Shown in pieces: positions 1-14,200 of a stretch of DNA of 64,000 nucleotides. The position numbers and the translations under genes were made by a program. The DNA comes from Kitagawia praeruptora (Eukaryota; Streptophyta; Magnoliopsida; Apiales; Apiaceae): positions 2,373,501-2,437,500 of the forward strand of contig CM075345.1 in assembly GCA_037693485.1 (NCBI GenBank), given 5' to 3'. The notes under the pieces are model-generated. The model made no database searches. It saw only the letters and a program-made list of their open reading frames with translations, and had not been told where the DNA came from. Numbering within the stretch: the stretch's first letter is position 1; the number at the start of each line of letters is the position of its first letter.

Positions 1-341
1 AGACCCTAACATCCCCTGCCATCCAGACTTGCTATCTGAATTTATAAATCCATGCTACTAAAATTCAGCAAAGCCAATTCATAAGTGCATTGGATTAAGT
101 TTACTTACTCTTGAAAGCAAAACTAAATCATGGAAAATTAGAAACCTTACATGAACATACATTCCCAAGTAATAATCTCAGTTCTATCAAGTCCTACTAC
201 ATGTATATTGTGAAATTCAATTGCCTACGATATTAGATTAATAATGACTAATTTCCATTAAAAAAAACAATACTACATATCCACCTCACTCCAAAACATA
301 AAAACTCACAAAATTTTCCAAAATTGTAATATAAGAAGTAC
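1..341 (-). other. Intron or 3' region of the CACTA-1 second gene
   Basis: AT-rich sequence downstream (minus strand) of the donor after the YWGDESVQ exon. I see no long open frame. A possible acceptor (minus-strand TTCAG at about 40) precedes a short open stretch running off the window, but it is too short to assign. Confidence 0.4.
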
Positions 342-890
342 CTGAACTGATTCATCCCCCCAGTACTTCAAGAGCATTTTAAAATCTTCAAGAGGAATTG
401 TGTTGGGCCTGTTCTCAATCCTTTGCTCATCAGTTGCAAATTTTTTATAATGCGCATTTTTCATCAGAGACTTGTGCCGCCTCCAAGCTTCATTAAGTGT
501 GTGCATGACCCACTTGTGTCCTTCTTCCGGAATAACATACCTAGCCTGCAATATATCAAACATAGAATTCATGAAATAAATTGGTTAATTAAAATCATAA
601 ATAAAGTAAGTCTGTTGAACAATATATGATTTAGGGTGATAGAGATTACCAGTGTATATTCCATCATTTCATTCTTTAATTGGACAGGAACAACATGCCA
701 ATTGATGTAAGTGAGAGACACATTATCCTTCACTAGTGTCCCTAGAAAATTACTTAACTCTTTCTTTTCTTCAGAAATTGGCTGACCTTCTTCATTCAAA
801 GACACAACTACTTTATCATCAGGACCTCTTGCATGAACCTTACTCATTTTTGACCGCCCTCTTAGTTTTCTTGGAGCTTGTACTTTACAT
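342..890 (-). pseudogene. CACTA-1 second gene (TnpA-like), 3' exons with plant transposase (Transposase_24-like) domain
   Basis: Two minus-strand exons are visible. One runs from about 890 to 650 and ends in EMMEYTL before the donor G|GTAATCT. The next starts at 545 after the acceptor TTGCAG and ends at 342 before a GT donor. The joined frame is phase 0. The second exon encodes the segment beginning ARYVIPEEGHKWVMHTLNEA and ending YWGDESVQ, which resembles the Ptta/En/Spm plant transposase family (Pfam Transposase_24, from memory). The gene begins at 17055, and the E1 retrotransposon (950-16170) lies in the intron between the two halves. Remaining 3' exons should lie left of the window. Exon borders are inferred from splice consensus and reading frame only. 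In En/Spm, the equivalent protein binds subterminal repeats. Whether this copy is functional is doubtful because of an upstream frameshift. Confidence 0.75.
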
Positions 891-949
891 ACCAGGTTCA
901 AAGAAAATGAATAAAAAAATCAATGTACAACCTCACAAAAATATATAAT

Positions 950-3900
950 TGTAACACCCCCAGATCCAGGGTCAGGGATCTGGTCGTTACGGTCTCAATA
1001 TCCAACCATAAAACCAACATAATTAAAATTACAACCTTGTGACCCAAAACAACAACATAAAACACACCCGTTATAGTCCCAGAGATGAAATCAGAGTCAC
1101 CAACAATATTATTAATCACAAGTTTGAGTTCTTACAACCCAAAGAATTACAATTGTACAATTACATACTCGTTGCCATCCATTAATAGATACCATAATAT
1201 AATTACATTTGAGGCTCAATTGCCAACAACTAGCCTACCAGTAGTTGCATCCTCAACAATGGTAGCCAAGACCTTAGCGGTAAACCTCTGATGGTTGACA
1301 CCTGCTTACGTTGTGTGCGCCTTGCGCGGCCATCTGATCTAGCTGTTGTTGTAATATAAATAAATAAAGCAAGGGTGAGCAATAGCCCACCGAAAATATA
1401 ATTGAACGACAATAATATATGACAGTCCAAAATATTTTTGAAACCATATGCCATGCATTAACGATGCAGTACCAATATAAGGTATGAGATGAAGTTACAA
1501 GGTAACTCAAAAATATATTTGTTTTGAATAAATATCTGCTATGCAAAAGATAGGCAAGATATTCTCAATTATCATAAAAGAGGAACTTGCAGGAAAAATA
1601 TTGCAATTCCGGTTTCAACACTTTTTCACATTGCCAACACCAACAGTGTTGTAGAAATTTCTCACTTTTAGAAGATGAACTAATACGGAAGCATTGCCGC
1701 GCCAGATGCCCTAACGTTTACGATGATCAGTCGTATGTCATGCATCTCATCAGTCGTTCTCTACATGTAGAAGGTAGCTCCGACGGAATTACTTATCTAC
1801 CGCCCTCTGGAACTCCTCAGCCAACGGTGGGGCTATTGCTGGACCGGCGCCACTCGGCCACTTACGCGTCTCCTAGTTCGAATATCATCCATGACTCTGA
1901 AACGTAAAGTTCGTTCCCCTTTTTCCCCAAGTGTAACACTTGTTGATAGGACTCCACAAAGTAGTCGTATCTAATTGGAAAGGAAAATTCACCAATATTT
2001 CCCAAGCTGATGCTTGTTAATGGATATAAACTTGTTACATCAATCATACCCCTCGAGCGTTGAGGAGGTAACCAAAAGACTCATATCGATGCTTGAAAGA
2101 ATCAAGATGTGAGTGACAAGATAGTTTTAGCAAGTATAGGACCGGGCAGTCCAATAAATAACATCGCTCAAGTGAGGTCCCCTTATATACGTTTGGAAGT
2201 TGAGCGAGTATTTAAATCTTCTTTAAGATAGATTTAAATGAAATTAAAGTTTTGGGAACCTCCCCTTGATAAAATAGTCATAAAAGACTCCGAAATATTT
2301 TACATAATATTTGAAGGTGAAGGATAGCCTTCGAATAATATAAATCATTATAAAAAGAATTCAAAAGAATTTTATTAAACATTCCAAGAATGTTTATTAA
2401 ATCAATAATAATTAAGGAATATGAATAAATCATAATATTGCTCGTAAGTAATCCTCGAAGGAATATATAGAATTATTTATTAAATAAGTCTCTTCTTAAA
2501 CGAATATTTTAAAATAATATTCCTTGAATAAATAAACTTAAATAAATATTTAAAATAATATTTACTGAATAAACCAAACCTTAAATGAATATTTGAAAAT
2601 AATATTCATTTAATCAATAACATTCCAAATGAATATCCAAATAATATTCATTTAATAATCAAAACTTTAATGGAATATTCGAAGTAATATTCCTTGAGTA
2701 AATAGAACTTCCAATGAATATTTTAAAATAATATTCATTAAGTAAATCAAACCTTAAATGAATATTCGAAAGTAATATTCATTAAATAAATAAAGATCAA
2801 ATGAATATTCAAGATGATATTCGATAAGTAGATAAACTCAAATAAATATTTCAAATAATGATTATTAAGTAAATAAAACCTTAAATGAATATTCGAAAGT
2901 AATATTCATTTAATAAACAATATACTAAATGAATCTTGAAATAATATTCATGAAATAATCAAACTCTAAATGAATATTCGAAATAATATTCATTTAATAT
3001 TTCTCGACTGAGATAATGCTCAAATAACATTTCTCGAAAGATTTCAAAGTAAATAATACTTTATGGAAATATAATTAATGTTTAATAATAACATTCCTCA
3101 AAAGGAATACTAATCTGTCGTTGGAATCCCTCCGGGTTTCCAAGACTACATCTATATCTCAAAATACCGACTCCTGGTCTACATTTAAAGAATGAATATC
3201 ACATGCCCTTCACTAAGGGTCTTAACCAAAAATCCGGCTTATACTGATATATCGTATCTAGTCTATAAGCCAATATCAATTCAGGGAACAAGTATTGCAA
3301 TATAACTTGAAAGTAGACATGCATGCTATGGCATATGTATACAACAATCATCATATATATATTATCACAACAACAGTTCCAAGTATTGGAAACTTGCCTG
3401 AGAATCGAGTGCGGGTAGGGGTAATGTGTCCCGGGTCAGCTCGACAATCTATAAACAATCAGAATACTTAAGATTAACCACTTAACGCTTATAAAAAGGC
3501 TAAGTATAAACTCCACTTAAATCGAAACATGTTTTCGAGTTATCTCGTTACGTCTCTTTTAGTGTATCTCTTTTTATCACCGATACGATCCGACATTCGT
3601 TCGTTAACAAGACATGTCATCATGCTTATACTGGGTATACACTTAAGTCGTATAAGTTCTAAGGTTGGTCGTTTACGAATCAAGATTATACCTCGGGTGT
3701 TATCGCCCGTTTCCTAAGTTATAACCAAAGTCAGACCTTTAAGGGGTTCGTTCGCGTTTAACCTCGATTCAAACATTTTTATAAAATCGGAAAACGATCC
3801 ATTCGACATGTGGTCTTCTCCCACACCTTTATTTTTACCTCTAATATTTAATTATTAAGATTCGCCACTGATTTCGCAATATTAAAGGGATCCAATTTCG

Positions 3901-5834
3901 GTTACGAACTTTTGATTACGGTTCCGAACCACTTTTACGAATTTAATCATAACTCCTAAACCGTAAGTCCGTTTCATGCGATCTTTATATCAAAACGAAG
4001 CTTATAACATAATCTAGCTTATCATGGAAGAATTCGAAGTTAACCAGTGATTTATACCTACTGTCAAACTCATGTTCTTATGGTTAACGAAATTTTGGCA
4101 TTACGACGGCTATAAAGCGGATATTTACCAAATTCCAAAACTCCCAAAAATCATGACATCTACTCCAAACAACACATACATGATTTATAACCATGAACTG
4201 AGGCCAAGCAATGCCCTTCCGTTCATCTAGGCTATTTTTAACATTTATCAAAACTAAACCATAATCATGCTTGTAATCATGCTTATAATCACTAATTATC
4301 ATAACTAAGCTTAAATCCATCAAGAACATGCATAATCTCAAAGTAAGACCTAGGGTTTCAAGTGTGTTATACCTTCCTTGAGGTGTGTATGCACTTAGTA
4401 AGCCTTGTATAGTCCTTGTATAGCCTCCATGAAGCTTGGATCATCAATCAAAATCAAGATCCAAAAGTTTTGTTCTTGAGGTTACTATTCACCCTTAACT
4501 TTGATGATTTTATTGAAAATGGAAACAATGGATTTTGAGGCTAAGATTTCTAGGGTATCATTTTTATGAAATATAGGATCTAGGATAAAAGTTTGGTGAT
4601 CAAACAATGGTGGGAGGGTTGATTTCAATTCTTGAATTAAGAAAAAGCCGAATGGCTTTTAAGGAGAGGGAGAGAGTGTTTTGCTTGGCTTTCTTGCTCT
4701 CATCCTTGGTGAAATGATTTTTGTGATATTTGTGGGGTGTTATGGCTGCTAATACACTCTAATTACAAGTGTCAAGACTTGATGGTGTGTTAGAAAAGAG
4801 TGGTGACATGAAGCCTTGTTGTTTGCTTCTTAATCACACACCTCATTCTTTCCTTTTCCTTTTCTTTTCTCATTTCTTTTCCACCAATCTAATATTAGTA
4901 AACCCTAGATGATCATGTGGTGTTTCTCGTCTCGTTATATATTTAATCCGTAATTCGTTTCACGTTCGCTTTATCGCTTAATCTCGTTATAAAGTTCTAG
5001 CGATTTCTAAAACGCTTATCATTCTAACTCGAGGATTTTCCTTCTAATTTCTCAAATCATAATTAAATAAAATCCTTAATTCCTTGACATAATAAATCTC
5101 TTATCTACTAGCACATGGTTGCCCCTTGGCCCTCTGCTTGATTCTTTGTCCGTTTATTGCTTAATTCGATGATCGTTCGAGGGAATAACTCATTCGTTTC
5201 TAGTTAGGGTTTTACCGAAAACCTTCTTAATATTTCTAATACTATTCTTCATCTTTCTTAATACTTCTCGAATTTAAATTCCTTAAATCCCTTAAATAAA
5301 TCCTTAAGTTTGGCAGTGTCCAGGGAATTCTCGGAGAAAATGAAAGTGCTCTGTTTCTGAATCCGACAGCTTTTACATACACTTATTTTCCTCCTGGATC
5401 ACTAATACGAACTCAGAAATCCGTTCCGAATACCGGGTATAACATTATTATAATAATATTCCAAATTCCACCAAAATCACTATTCATCACTTATTTTTAT
5501 TTAATTCCTATAGTTAGGAAAATGAACCTGGTTCACCCTCGAGTGTTCCTTAACCTTTTCACGGAACCGCTGGGCTTATAATAGATATTGATTTGGATGA
5601 CATGAGGGTATCTATTTCTTTCTAGGGAATCTTATCTTAACTTTCTAGGAGATAGATTATTCTAATCTAAGTCATCACCCAATAGCATCCTTCAGGTCAT
5701 ATAACCTTGGAATATATATCCTTCCATTATTCATCCCTTAAGGCCAGTATTACTTTGTAGTTGTAACCACTGTTCACTCTTACATCAATACATAATAAAA
5801 GTTTTAATTCTACCCAAAAATCTGGGTTCTTACA
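950..5834 (-). repeat. E1 3' LTR (left copy in plus coordinates)
   Basis: The LTR starts TGTAACACCCCC and ends GGTTCTTACA in plus orientation. It contains an AT-rich field of degenerate palindromic repeats (about 2330-3010). It also contains two blocks that recur, inverted and diverged, in the E2 LTR: about 1690-2050 matches 22960-23300, and about 3115-3300 matches parts of 21765-22200. No coding potential is credible; short open frames here are chance. Confidence 0.93.
2330..3010. repeat. AT-rich array of imperfect palindromes in E1 LTR
   Basis: Repeated units of about 40-55 bp are built around AATGAATATT ... AATATTCATT, so each unit can fold back on itself. More than ten degenerate copies are visible, separated by AAATAA-rich spacers. 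The same array is at 12666-13346 in the other LTR, and a related one lies in the E2 LTRs. Confidence 0.85.
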
Positions 5835-5850
5835 GTCTCCCCTCCTTAAA
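5835..5850 (-). other. E1 polypurine tract
   Basis: On the minus strand this reads TTTAAGGAGGGGAGAC immediately before the 3' LTR start. It is preceded by a GGGACGGAATCC stretch typical of the end of Ty3/gypsy pol regions. It would prime plus-strand DNA synthesis. Confidence 0.85.
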
Positions 5851-8800
5851 AGGATTCCGTCCCGGAATCAGGTAGAAGACAATTGGGTACTATTAACCTT
5901 ATTGGTACGTGTAGTGACTTCGGTATCACTAAGGCGCTACGAATTCCGGAGATAACCTCACTCGTAACTTGCAATTTCCTGATCGCTTTAATCTTCGCAA
6001 TCTCGATGTATATATATTTAGGTGAAAAAAATTTATCGAGAGATCACTGAGATCAATGAACATTTGTTATATTGCATAGTTAGTACAAAAAGGGGGCCAG
6101 CCTTTAGTACTTGACAAGCAATTAAACAATTAATGGCATTCCACTTAGACTCCTATCACACAGACAGAGAGTCACGTAGTATTACCTCCCCTCCTTAAAG
6201 GGTTGTTCTTCTCAATTTAGAAGAAGATAAATAAGGGAGAAGAAAAGAACGAATTTCAAAGAATCATATAAGAAAGTTTTCATGATTGTCAAAATATCAT
6301 ACTTAGAATTTACCTCTGAACTATAGAGGTTTATTAGAGAAGAAAATAATCATATTCGTATCAAATTCCACTTTTTCGTATTCTCACACATCACATGTCC
6401 TTGTTACTCTGTCCATCATTCTGTGGACCTATACTCTTGTTCGATATTAGCATCAACTACTTTTTGGAAAATCCTTCAACCTTTCAGGTTAAATCTTGGA
6501 TTTCCCGCTTGACATTATTATTACTCACATTTCACGCCCCGACACTGGCTCTTTCATACTTATAATTCTAACACTATCAGGTTGTCAATCCGAGTGTTCG
6601 TTAGGAAGAACCCATTCATCAATCCATTCGTAACATTTCTTGCTTCACATTCCATAATTATTTCCCATTCTTTTCTTTATCAATCACATCTACCTTATCA
6701 TCTAGTTCTAATTCACTTCTGTTATTGTACTCCACCGTCACCTTATTAGGGGAACGCGTGTTACCTTTATTCAATATACGTGGCACGTTTGTGGTCAAAC
6801 TTTCCTTTGTTCAACCATCTAGATTTCACTTTCTCATTCCATGAGTCTCTTTTATCACTCAATCAAACTATTCCATATTTCCTCGGATTTTCCAAACTAA
6901 AAAAAAAAGCCAATTTGTATGTCATTCATGCTTCTAATTCCATCTTTCCGTTTTGGCCAATACCCTTACCTTGCCAATTCCATACTCTTCTCGCTTCATT
7001 ACTGGAGCTTCTCATGAGTCTGCCTATCTGACTCTCTTATTAATTCCCAGTTCTATTTCCATCTCTATCAGTCTCTTGTCTTTATTTCTACTATAATCAT
7101 TTTATGAACCATCATAACCTAATTCTTCCTTTCAAATATCCCGTTGTTCCCGAAATTACACCATCCGAAATAAACCTGGATGATTTCTCTAACTTAGATT
7201 CAATTCGACATTTCCACAGTTGTTACCACCTAATTTCTCAGAAGGATCACCATCGCTTATCGTTTACGCAGTGCTTTAATAACTAAGCATCATAATTATC
7301 AATTCAAGATCCTCTAGGAAAACAAAATAATCACTATTTCCTATCCATAAGGAACGCTTCCTGAACTTGACGTAGATATTACGTGAAGCAGATAAAATTG
7401 TAGGAAAGCTTCCAGCATCGCGGCTGGAACAGGCTGGTGAGATTATTAATCACATATCTTCGGTAGAAGACTAAAAGCTTAGCGGTTTGCTTAATCGCTT
7501 GCCAACCTCATAATTCTCTATCTTGTTTGCACAGAAATACACCAACACAAACTTGCTTGTCATTCATCATCGTGCCATTTGGCTTATCAGTATTTGTACC
7601 CTCTCTATTTCTGGTCATTTACTACCAATTCATTGTTACTTAACCTCCCATCTCTCTTTCCACAGAAAAGACGAGTCTCTTGGGGAATTTGGTCTGGTCT
7701 GTCGTAGAGCCTCCTAATGTCGGTAATGTGTTACTGGTAACATCAGGAATCGAATCTTTACTTAAACTATTCTTATAGTTGATCCTTGCAAAATCATTAG
7801 ATGGAATGTAACTTCCCCTACCACATCATGACCATCAAGGTCCTTACATTATCATTCTATTTCTTTGGTCTGAGCATTTATACTTACTCCCCTATACTTA
7901 AAGTGTCGGCCACCTCGTTGGCCTTTCCTGATTATAATAATTTCTTAAGATCAATGTTTTCTAGATCTATTCAAACTCAGGGTGGAAGCATTCTCCCTTA
8001 AATTCTGCTGAATGAGAGAAAACATCTATCAGTCTTCTCCAAAAGTCATTGCTTCCACCTTTCTAGTGCGATCTTGACTACAGGTACTCCAAATCATACC
8101 TAGGATATTTCCTTACTTAACTCCCTTCTTGTTTTTAGGATAATCTCAACCTTATTGGTTCAATCCATACTTTTACATGGTTTCACACATGCTTCCTCTG
8201 GCCTTATGGTTACTATGTCATACATTCCTTACCAAACTTCCCTTTTGAAGTTCAGAATATTACCTCTTCCCTTGTAAGGTTTCTTAGGCCATCCTCATCA
8301 TTCCTCCTGTATCTCCTGGTTACAGGGTATATCAAACATCATTAATCAATTCGATAACAATTCTGTCTATGTACTTTTAGAGACTCCTTTCCATAAATCC
8401 TTACAGGTTATTTTATACCTTGGTCGATTCCACTTATATCGTCTGATTTCACAATATCTATATTAGGGGTAATGCTATCCTTTGTGCATCCCCCAGGGTT
8501 CGTATTAATCTATGGACATTCTATCCTCAATTCCATTTTCAAGGAATACTTACATCCTGTACTTGGCAATCATATATCCATAATAAGGGTCTCTTTTCAA
8601 TCTTGATAATCTATAGGTAGCTTAATGTTACCTCTCCTTCCAAACGAATGTCAGTCTATATGACTTTCCCAAAAGACAACGTATGTCTATCTGTCTTTCT
8701 TACAGAACTTGGTAATGGTAGCAAGGATGTTCTGGAAGATATTGGTCCTGTTCAACGTGAATCTCTTAATGCCTAATGCTCCTCTTGAGGACACCAAGTT

Positions 8801-11270
8801 TCAGATAACATTTATGCATCATACTGCACCATCTCTGACAATCCTCATAACCTTTACTGGTCACCATCCTCATTCCTAACACATCCATGGTATTTATAAA
8901 ATCCATTATCATGTATCTCAATTCATTCTTCATCAAAAGTTCTTGCGGTTGGCACTTTGTTAGAAGCACCCCGCTTTGTCCTTACATTGCTGGATTAGTC
9001 ACTTGACAATCCTTAGTGACTTGGCCCCAACTGGCCACAGTAAAATATGTGAATTTAGGGGTCGGCTAATAGCATTACTTTTCTAGCAATTGCTGGCATA
9101 GTGCCTTCTACTTTGATACCTTTTGATCTTTTTAAAATTTTACTCCATATAAGTCTCACTTGACTTCTCGGTACCGCCTCCGGTCACCTTTCCTTTTATT
9201 TTTATCATTTCAACTTCTCTTATCAGTTTCACGCACCACAAAAGCTTAACACTTCTGGCATAACAACCTTTTCATTTAAGTCAATCCCAGAATTTCTCAG
9301 TCCGGCTTGTTTCTTAATTACATTAAACTTCATAACTTTATCCCTACATTCAACTGTAATAATCGGGGTAGGTCTACCTACTTGTATAGCGGCTACTTTA
9401 CCCAATCCACAGGGTTCGCTCCAGTTTCCACTCTCTTCAATGACGTCTTTTGATAATCAGAAAGACAAGGTTTGCCAAAATTCGCTGAATTCCTTTCCAG
9501 AATTTGGGAAAATTTCAGTTAATCTATTCACCCACTAGTAACATGCCACATCTTCCCGACACATATTCGTCCTATTAGTCGATACTACCAAATACCAGTC
9601 TTCTTAACAACTAGTCTCAGAAGGAACACTACCGTCGGGGTTAGTCGTTCCTCAACCTTGGCACTACCAAGGCCATCTGAATCCGATGAACTGCGCTGTC
9701 TAAATGTATTCGAAATTACGCTGTCGTGCTGCGTAAGCGCAGACCTATACCTGTATGAGTTGCATCATAATATCTCCCAAAGTTTCCTTCTTCCATTAGG
9801 CAACGCCAACCCTGGTCATCACCAACTTTACCTTTAGCTCCCGGAAGATCTTCTCACGTTTATCTTGTCCATTCAAACTTTTATTCTTATAATAAGTCGG
9901 GTTACGGGACTACACTTTCTGTAAAGTCCTGAGCAAATCCTTGGTAATACCTTGTGAATTTTATGAAATTTCTCACCTTTGCCAGTGTGGTTGGCCAATC
10001 TCTATTTGAAACTGTCTTTAACTTGGTAGGGCCGACTAACACTACTATTATCGATCATGTGTCCTATTGCTGGACTTCATTTTGCCAAAACTCTTATTTC
10101 GAGAACATGTCCTACACCTGTTCTTTCAGGTTGCATCTAAAAGCATTCTCAATTACATCTCAACCATTGATCGCCTTGCCTAATCCATTTATGATTCAGT
10201 GTCAGCATAAACTTAAGGTAACTACCATAATCCATTCAAGGAAAAGAAAGAATTTAATATTCTTCTGAATCACATGCATCTAATGTTTCTGGTTCATCAT
10301 TTCACTGAATTGCACTAAACTTATAATTGGTTCCTGATGATAGCCTTATTACTAATTTATCACAGACTCACTGGTCTTCTCCTCTTGTAGGTTCTGAGAT
10401 CATTGTCTCGCTTACTATTTCCTTATATACTTTATCCGTTCAGGCCATCACTTCCCAATGTCTTTTCTTTCTAAGTTGATCCATTTATAAGATGGGCATT
10501 TCCCTGAATAAAATCACCATAACAATCTCAATTTGGTTTCATAATTTAAAACCTATGAAATCTGTCTTCTCACGGCGAATTATCATTAATAAGATTCACA
10601 CCAATTCATTTATCTGAAGATATGGCACTTGCCACCTATGTCTTAACTGTTCCTAGGGACTCTGCTCCCCGTCCTATATCAATGTCTTTGATAATCATGC
10701 ATCATTCTAATTCCTTTCTCATTAATCTGAAAGTCTCCAAGGATTCTTATCTATCCTTACATAAGATCTTGAGTAATTCCTCAAATCCATCTAACTTGCT
10801 GGCACTTTATCCGGCAGTCCAGCTATAGATCCAATATACCTCTTTAATTCTCTTCATAATACATCAGTTCTTTACGCTCACATCTCTGAGCACTAAATCT
10901 AGATTCCTACAGTCTCTCTGGCTGCAGCCCTCATCTCCTCAAGGTAAACTTCCCTGTCTCTAACAGGATTCTCCCCTCTGCTGGAACCTCTTCCGGGTCC
11001 TCAGTAGGGTACTCTATCGCATCCATCATCCAATCGTCAGCATATAATCAGGCATCATCGTGCTGCTACTCGTATGCCTCAAGGTCTGTCGCCTTACTAG
11101 TCGGTACAAGAACGAGCTAAGTTACTACCATGATACTTAATAGTTCCCATAAGGGTTTTATATGTCAATACTACCTTAAGTAGTCCGACTATGAACTTGG
11201 CAAGAGTTCTTATTATCTTAATGAATTTATTGTTTTAACGTCGTATCATCTCTGGGATATATAACGCTCT
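5851..11270 (-). pseudogene. E1 degenerate internal region (decayed gag/pol)
   Basis: This 5.4-kb stretch has no minus-strand frame longer than about 70 codons. At about 8990-9060 on the minus strand, fragments such as CGQLG and TKDC in different frames look like a broken CCHC zinc knuckle of gag, about 2.2 kb after the primer site where gag would be expected. The 3' end near 5851-5900 retains the pre-polypurine sequence of gypsy elements. I could not place protease, reverse transcriptase or integrase motifs with confidence. The element would need enzymes supplied in trans. Confidence 0.55.
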
Positions 11271-11281
11271 CTCTGATACCA
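11271..11281 (-). other. E1 primer binding site (initiator tRNA-Met type)
   Basis: The minus strand reads TGGTATCAGAG four bases inside the 5' LTR end. This is the standard site complementary to the 3' end of plant initiator tRNA-Met. Confidence 0.9.
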
Positions 11282-11285
11282 TTTC

Positions 11286-14200
11286 TGTAACACCCCCAGA
11301 TCCAGGGTCAGGGATCTGGTCGTTACGGTCTCAATATCCAACCATAAAACCAACATAATTAAAATTACAACCTTGTGACCCAAAACAACAACATAAAACA
11401 CACCCGTTATAGTCCCAGAGATGAAATCAGAGTCACCAACAATATTATTAATCACAAGTTTGAGTTCTTACAACCCAAAGAATTACGATTGTACAATTAC
11501 ATACTCGTTGCCATCCATTAATAGATACCATAATATAATTACATTTGAGGCTCAATTGCCAACAACTAGCCTACCAGTAGTTGCATCCTCAACAATGGTA
11601 GCCAAGACCTTAGCGGTAAACCTCTGATGGTTGACACCTGCTTACGTTGTGTGCGCCTTGCGCGGCCATCTGATCTAGCTGTTGTTGTAATATAAATAAA
11701 TAAAGCAAGGGTGAGCAATAGCCCACCGAAAATATAATTGAACGACAATAATATATGACAGTCCAAAATATTTTTGAAACCATATGCCATGCATTAACGA
11801 TGCAGTACCAATATAAGGTATGAGATGAAGTTACAAGGTAACTCAAAAATATATTTGTTTTGAATAAATATCTGCTATGCAAAAGATAGGCAAGATATTC
11901 TCAATTATCATAAAAGAGGAACTTGCAGGAAAAATATTGCAATTCCGGTTTCAACACTTTTTCACATTGCCAACACCAACAGTGTTGTAGAAATTTCTCA
12001 CTTTTAGAAGATGAACTAATACGGGAGCATTGCCGCGCCAGATGCCCTAACGTTTACGATGATCAGTCGTATGTCATGCATCTCATCAGTCGTTCTCTAC
12101 ATGTAGAAGGTAGCTCCGACGGAATTACTTATCTACCGCCCTCTGGAACTCCTCAGCCAACGGTGGGGCTATTGCTGGACCGGCGCCACTCGGCCACTTA
12201 CGCGTCTCCTAGTTCGAATATCATCCATGACTCTGAAACGTAAAGTTCGTTCCCCTTTTTCCCCAAGTGTAACACTTGTTGATAGGACTCCACAAAGTAG
12301 TCGTATCTAATTGGAAAGGAAAATTCACCAATATTTCCCAAGCTGATGCTTGTTAATGGATATAAACTTGTTACATCAATCATACCCCTCGAGCGTTGAG
12401 GAGGTAACCAAAAGACTCATATCGATGCTTGAAAGAATCAAGATGTGAGTGACAAGATAGTTTTAGCAAGTATAGGACCGGGCAGTCCAATAAATAACAT
12501 CGCTCAAGTGAGGTCCCCTTATATACGTTTGGAAGTTGAGCGAGTATTTAAATCTTCTTTAAGATAGATTTAAATGAAATTAAAGTTTTGGGAACCTCCC
12601 CTTGATAAAATAGTCATAAAAGACTCCGAAATATTTTACATAATATTTGAAGGTGAAGGATAGCCTTCGAATAATATAAATCATTATAAAAAGAATTCAA
12701 AAGAATTTTATTAAACATTCCAAGAATGTTTATTAAATCAATAATAATTAAGGAATATGAATAAATCATAATATTGCTCGTAAGTAATCCTCGAAGGAAT
12801 ATATAGAATTATTTATTAAATAAGTCTCTTCTTAAATGAATATTTTAAAATAATATTCCTTGAATAAATAAACTTAAATAAATATTTAAAATAGTATTTA
12901 CTGAATAAACCAAACCTTAAATGAATATTTGAAAATAATATTCATTTAATCAATAACATTCCAAATGAATATCCAAATAATATTCATTTAATAATCAAAA
13001 CTTTAATGGAATATTCGAAGTAATATTCCTTGAGTAAATAGAACTTCCAATGAATATTTTAAAATAATATTCATTAAGTAAATCAAACCTTAAATGAATA
13101 TTCGAAAGTAATATTCATTAAATAAATAAAGATCAAATGAATATTCAAGATGATATTCGATAAGTAGATAAACTCAAATAAATATTTCAAATAATGATTA
13201 TTAAGTAAATAAAACCTTAAATGAATATTCGAAAGTAATATTCATTTAATAAACAATATACTAAATGAATCTTGAAATAATATTCATGAAATAATCAAAC
13301 TCTAAATGAATATTCGAAATAATATTCATTTAATATTTCTCGACTGAGATAATGCTCAAATAACATTTCTCGAAAGATTTCCAAGTAAATAATACTTTAT
13401 GGAAATATAATTAATGTTTAATAATAACATTCCTCAAAAGGAATACTAATCTGTCGTTGGAATCCCTCCGGGTTTCCAAGACTACATCTATATCTCAAAA
13501 TACCGACTCCCGGTCTACATTTAAAGAATGAATATCACATGCCCTTCACTAAGGGTCTTAACCAAAAATCCGGCTTATACTGATATATCGTATCTAGTCT
13601 ATAAGCCAATATCAATTCAGGGAACAAGTATTGCAATATAACTTGAAAGTAGACATGCATGCTATGGCATATGTATACAACAATCATCATATATATATTA
13701 TCACAACAACAGTTCCAAGTATTGGAAACTTGCCTGAGAATCGAGTGCGGGTAGGGGTAATGTGTCCCGGGTCAGCTCGACAATCTATAAACAATCAGAA
13801 TACTTAAGATTAACCACTTAACGCTTATAAAAAGGCTAAGTATAAACTCCACTTAAATCGAAACATGTTTTCGAGTTATCTCGTTACGTCTCTTTTAGTG
13901 TATCTCTTTTTATCACCGATACGATCCGACATTCGTTCGTTAACAAGACATGTCATCATGCTTATACTGGGTATACACTTAAGTCGTATAAGTTCTAAGG
14001 TTGGTCGTTTACGAATCAAGATTATACCTCGGGTGTTATCGCCCGTTTCCTAAGTTATAACCAAAGTCAGACCTTTAAGGGGTTCGTTCGCGTTTAACCT
14101 CGATTCAAACATTTTTATAAAATCGGAAAACGATCCATTCGACATGTGGTCTTCTCCCACACCTTTATTTTTACCTCTAATATTTAATTATTAAGATTCG

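Noticed and set aside
1085..4341. Several 60-106 codon frames, repeated at 11421-14677
   Set aside because: They lie in the E1 LTR, appear twice only because the LTR is duplicated, and none resembles a protein family.
6780..10828. Plus-strand frames of 60-104 codons in the E1 interior
   Set aside because: They run opposite to the element's coding strand and have Ser/Leu/Phe/Ile-rich low-complexity composition from the pyrimidine-rich strand.
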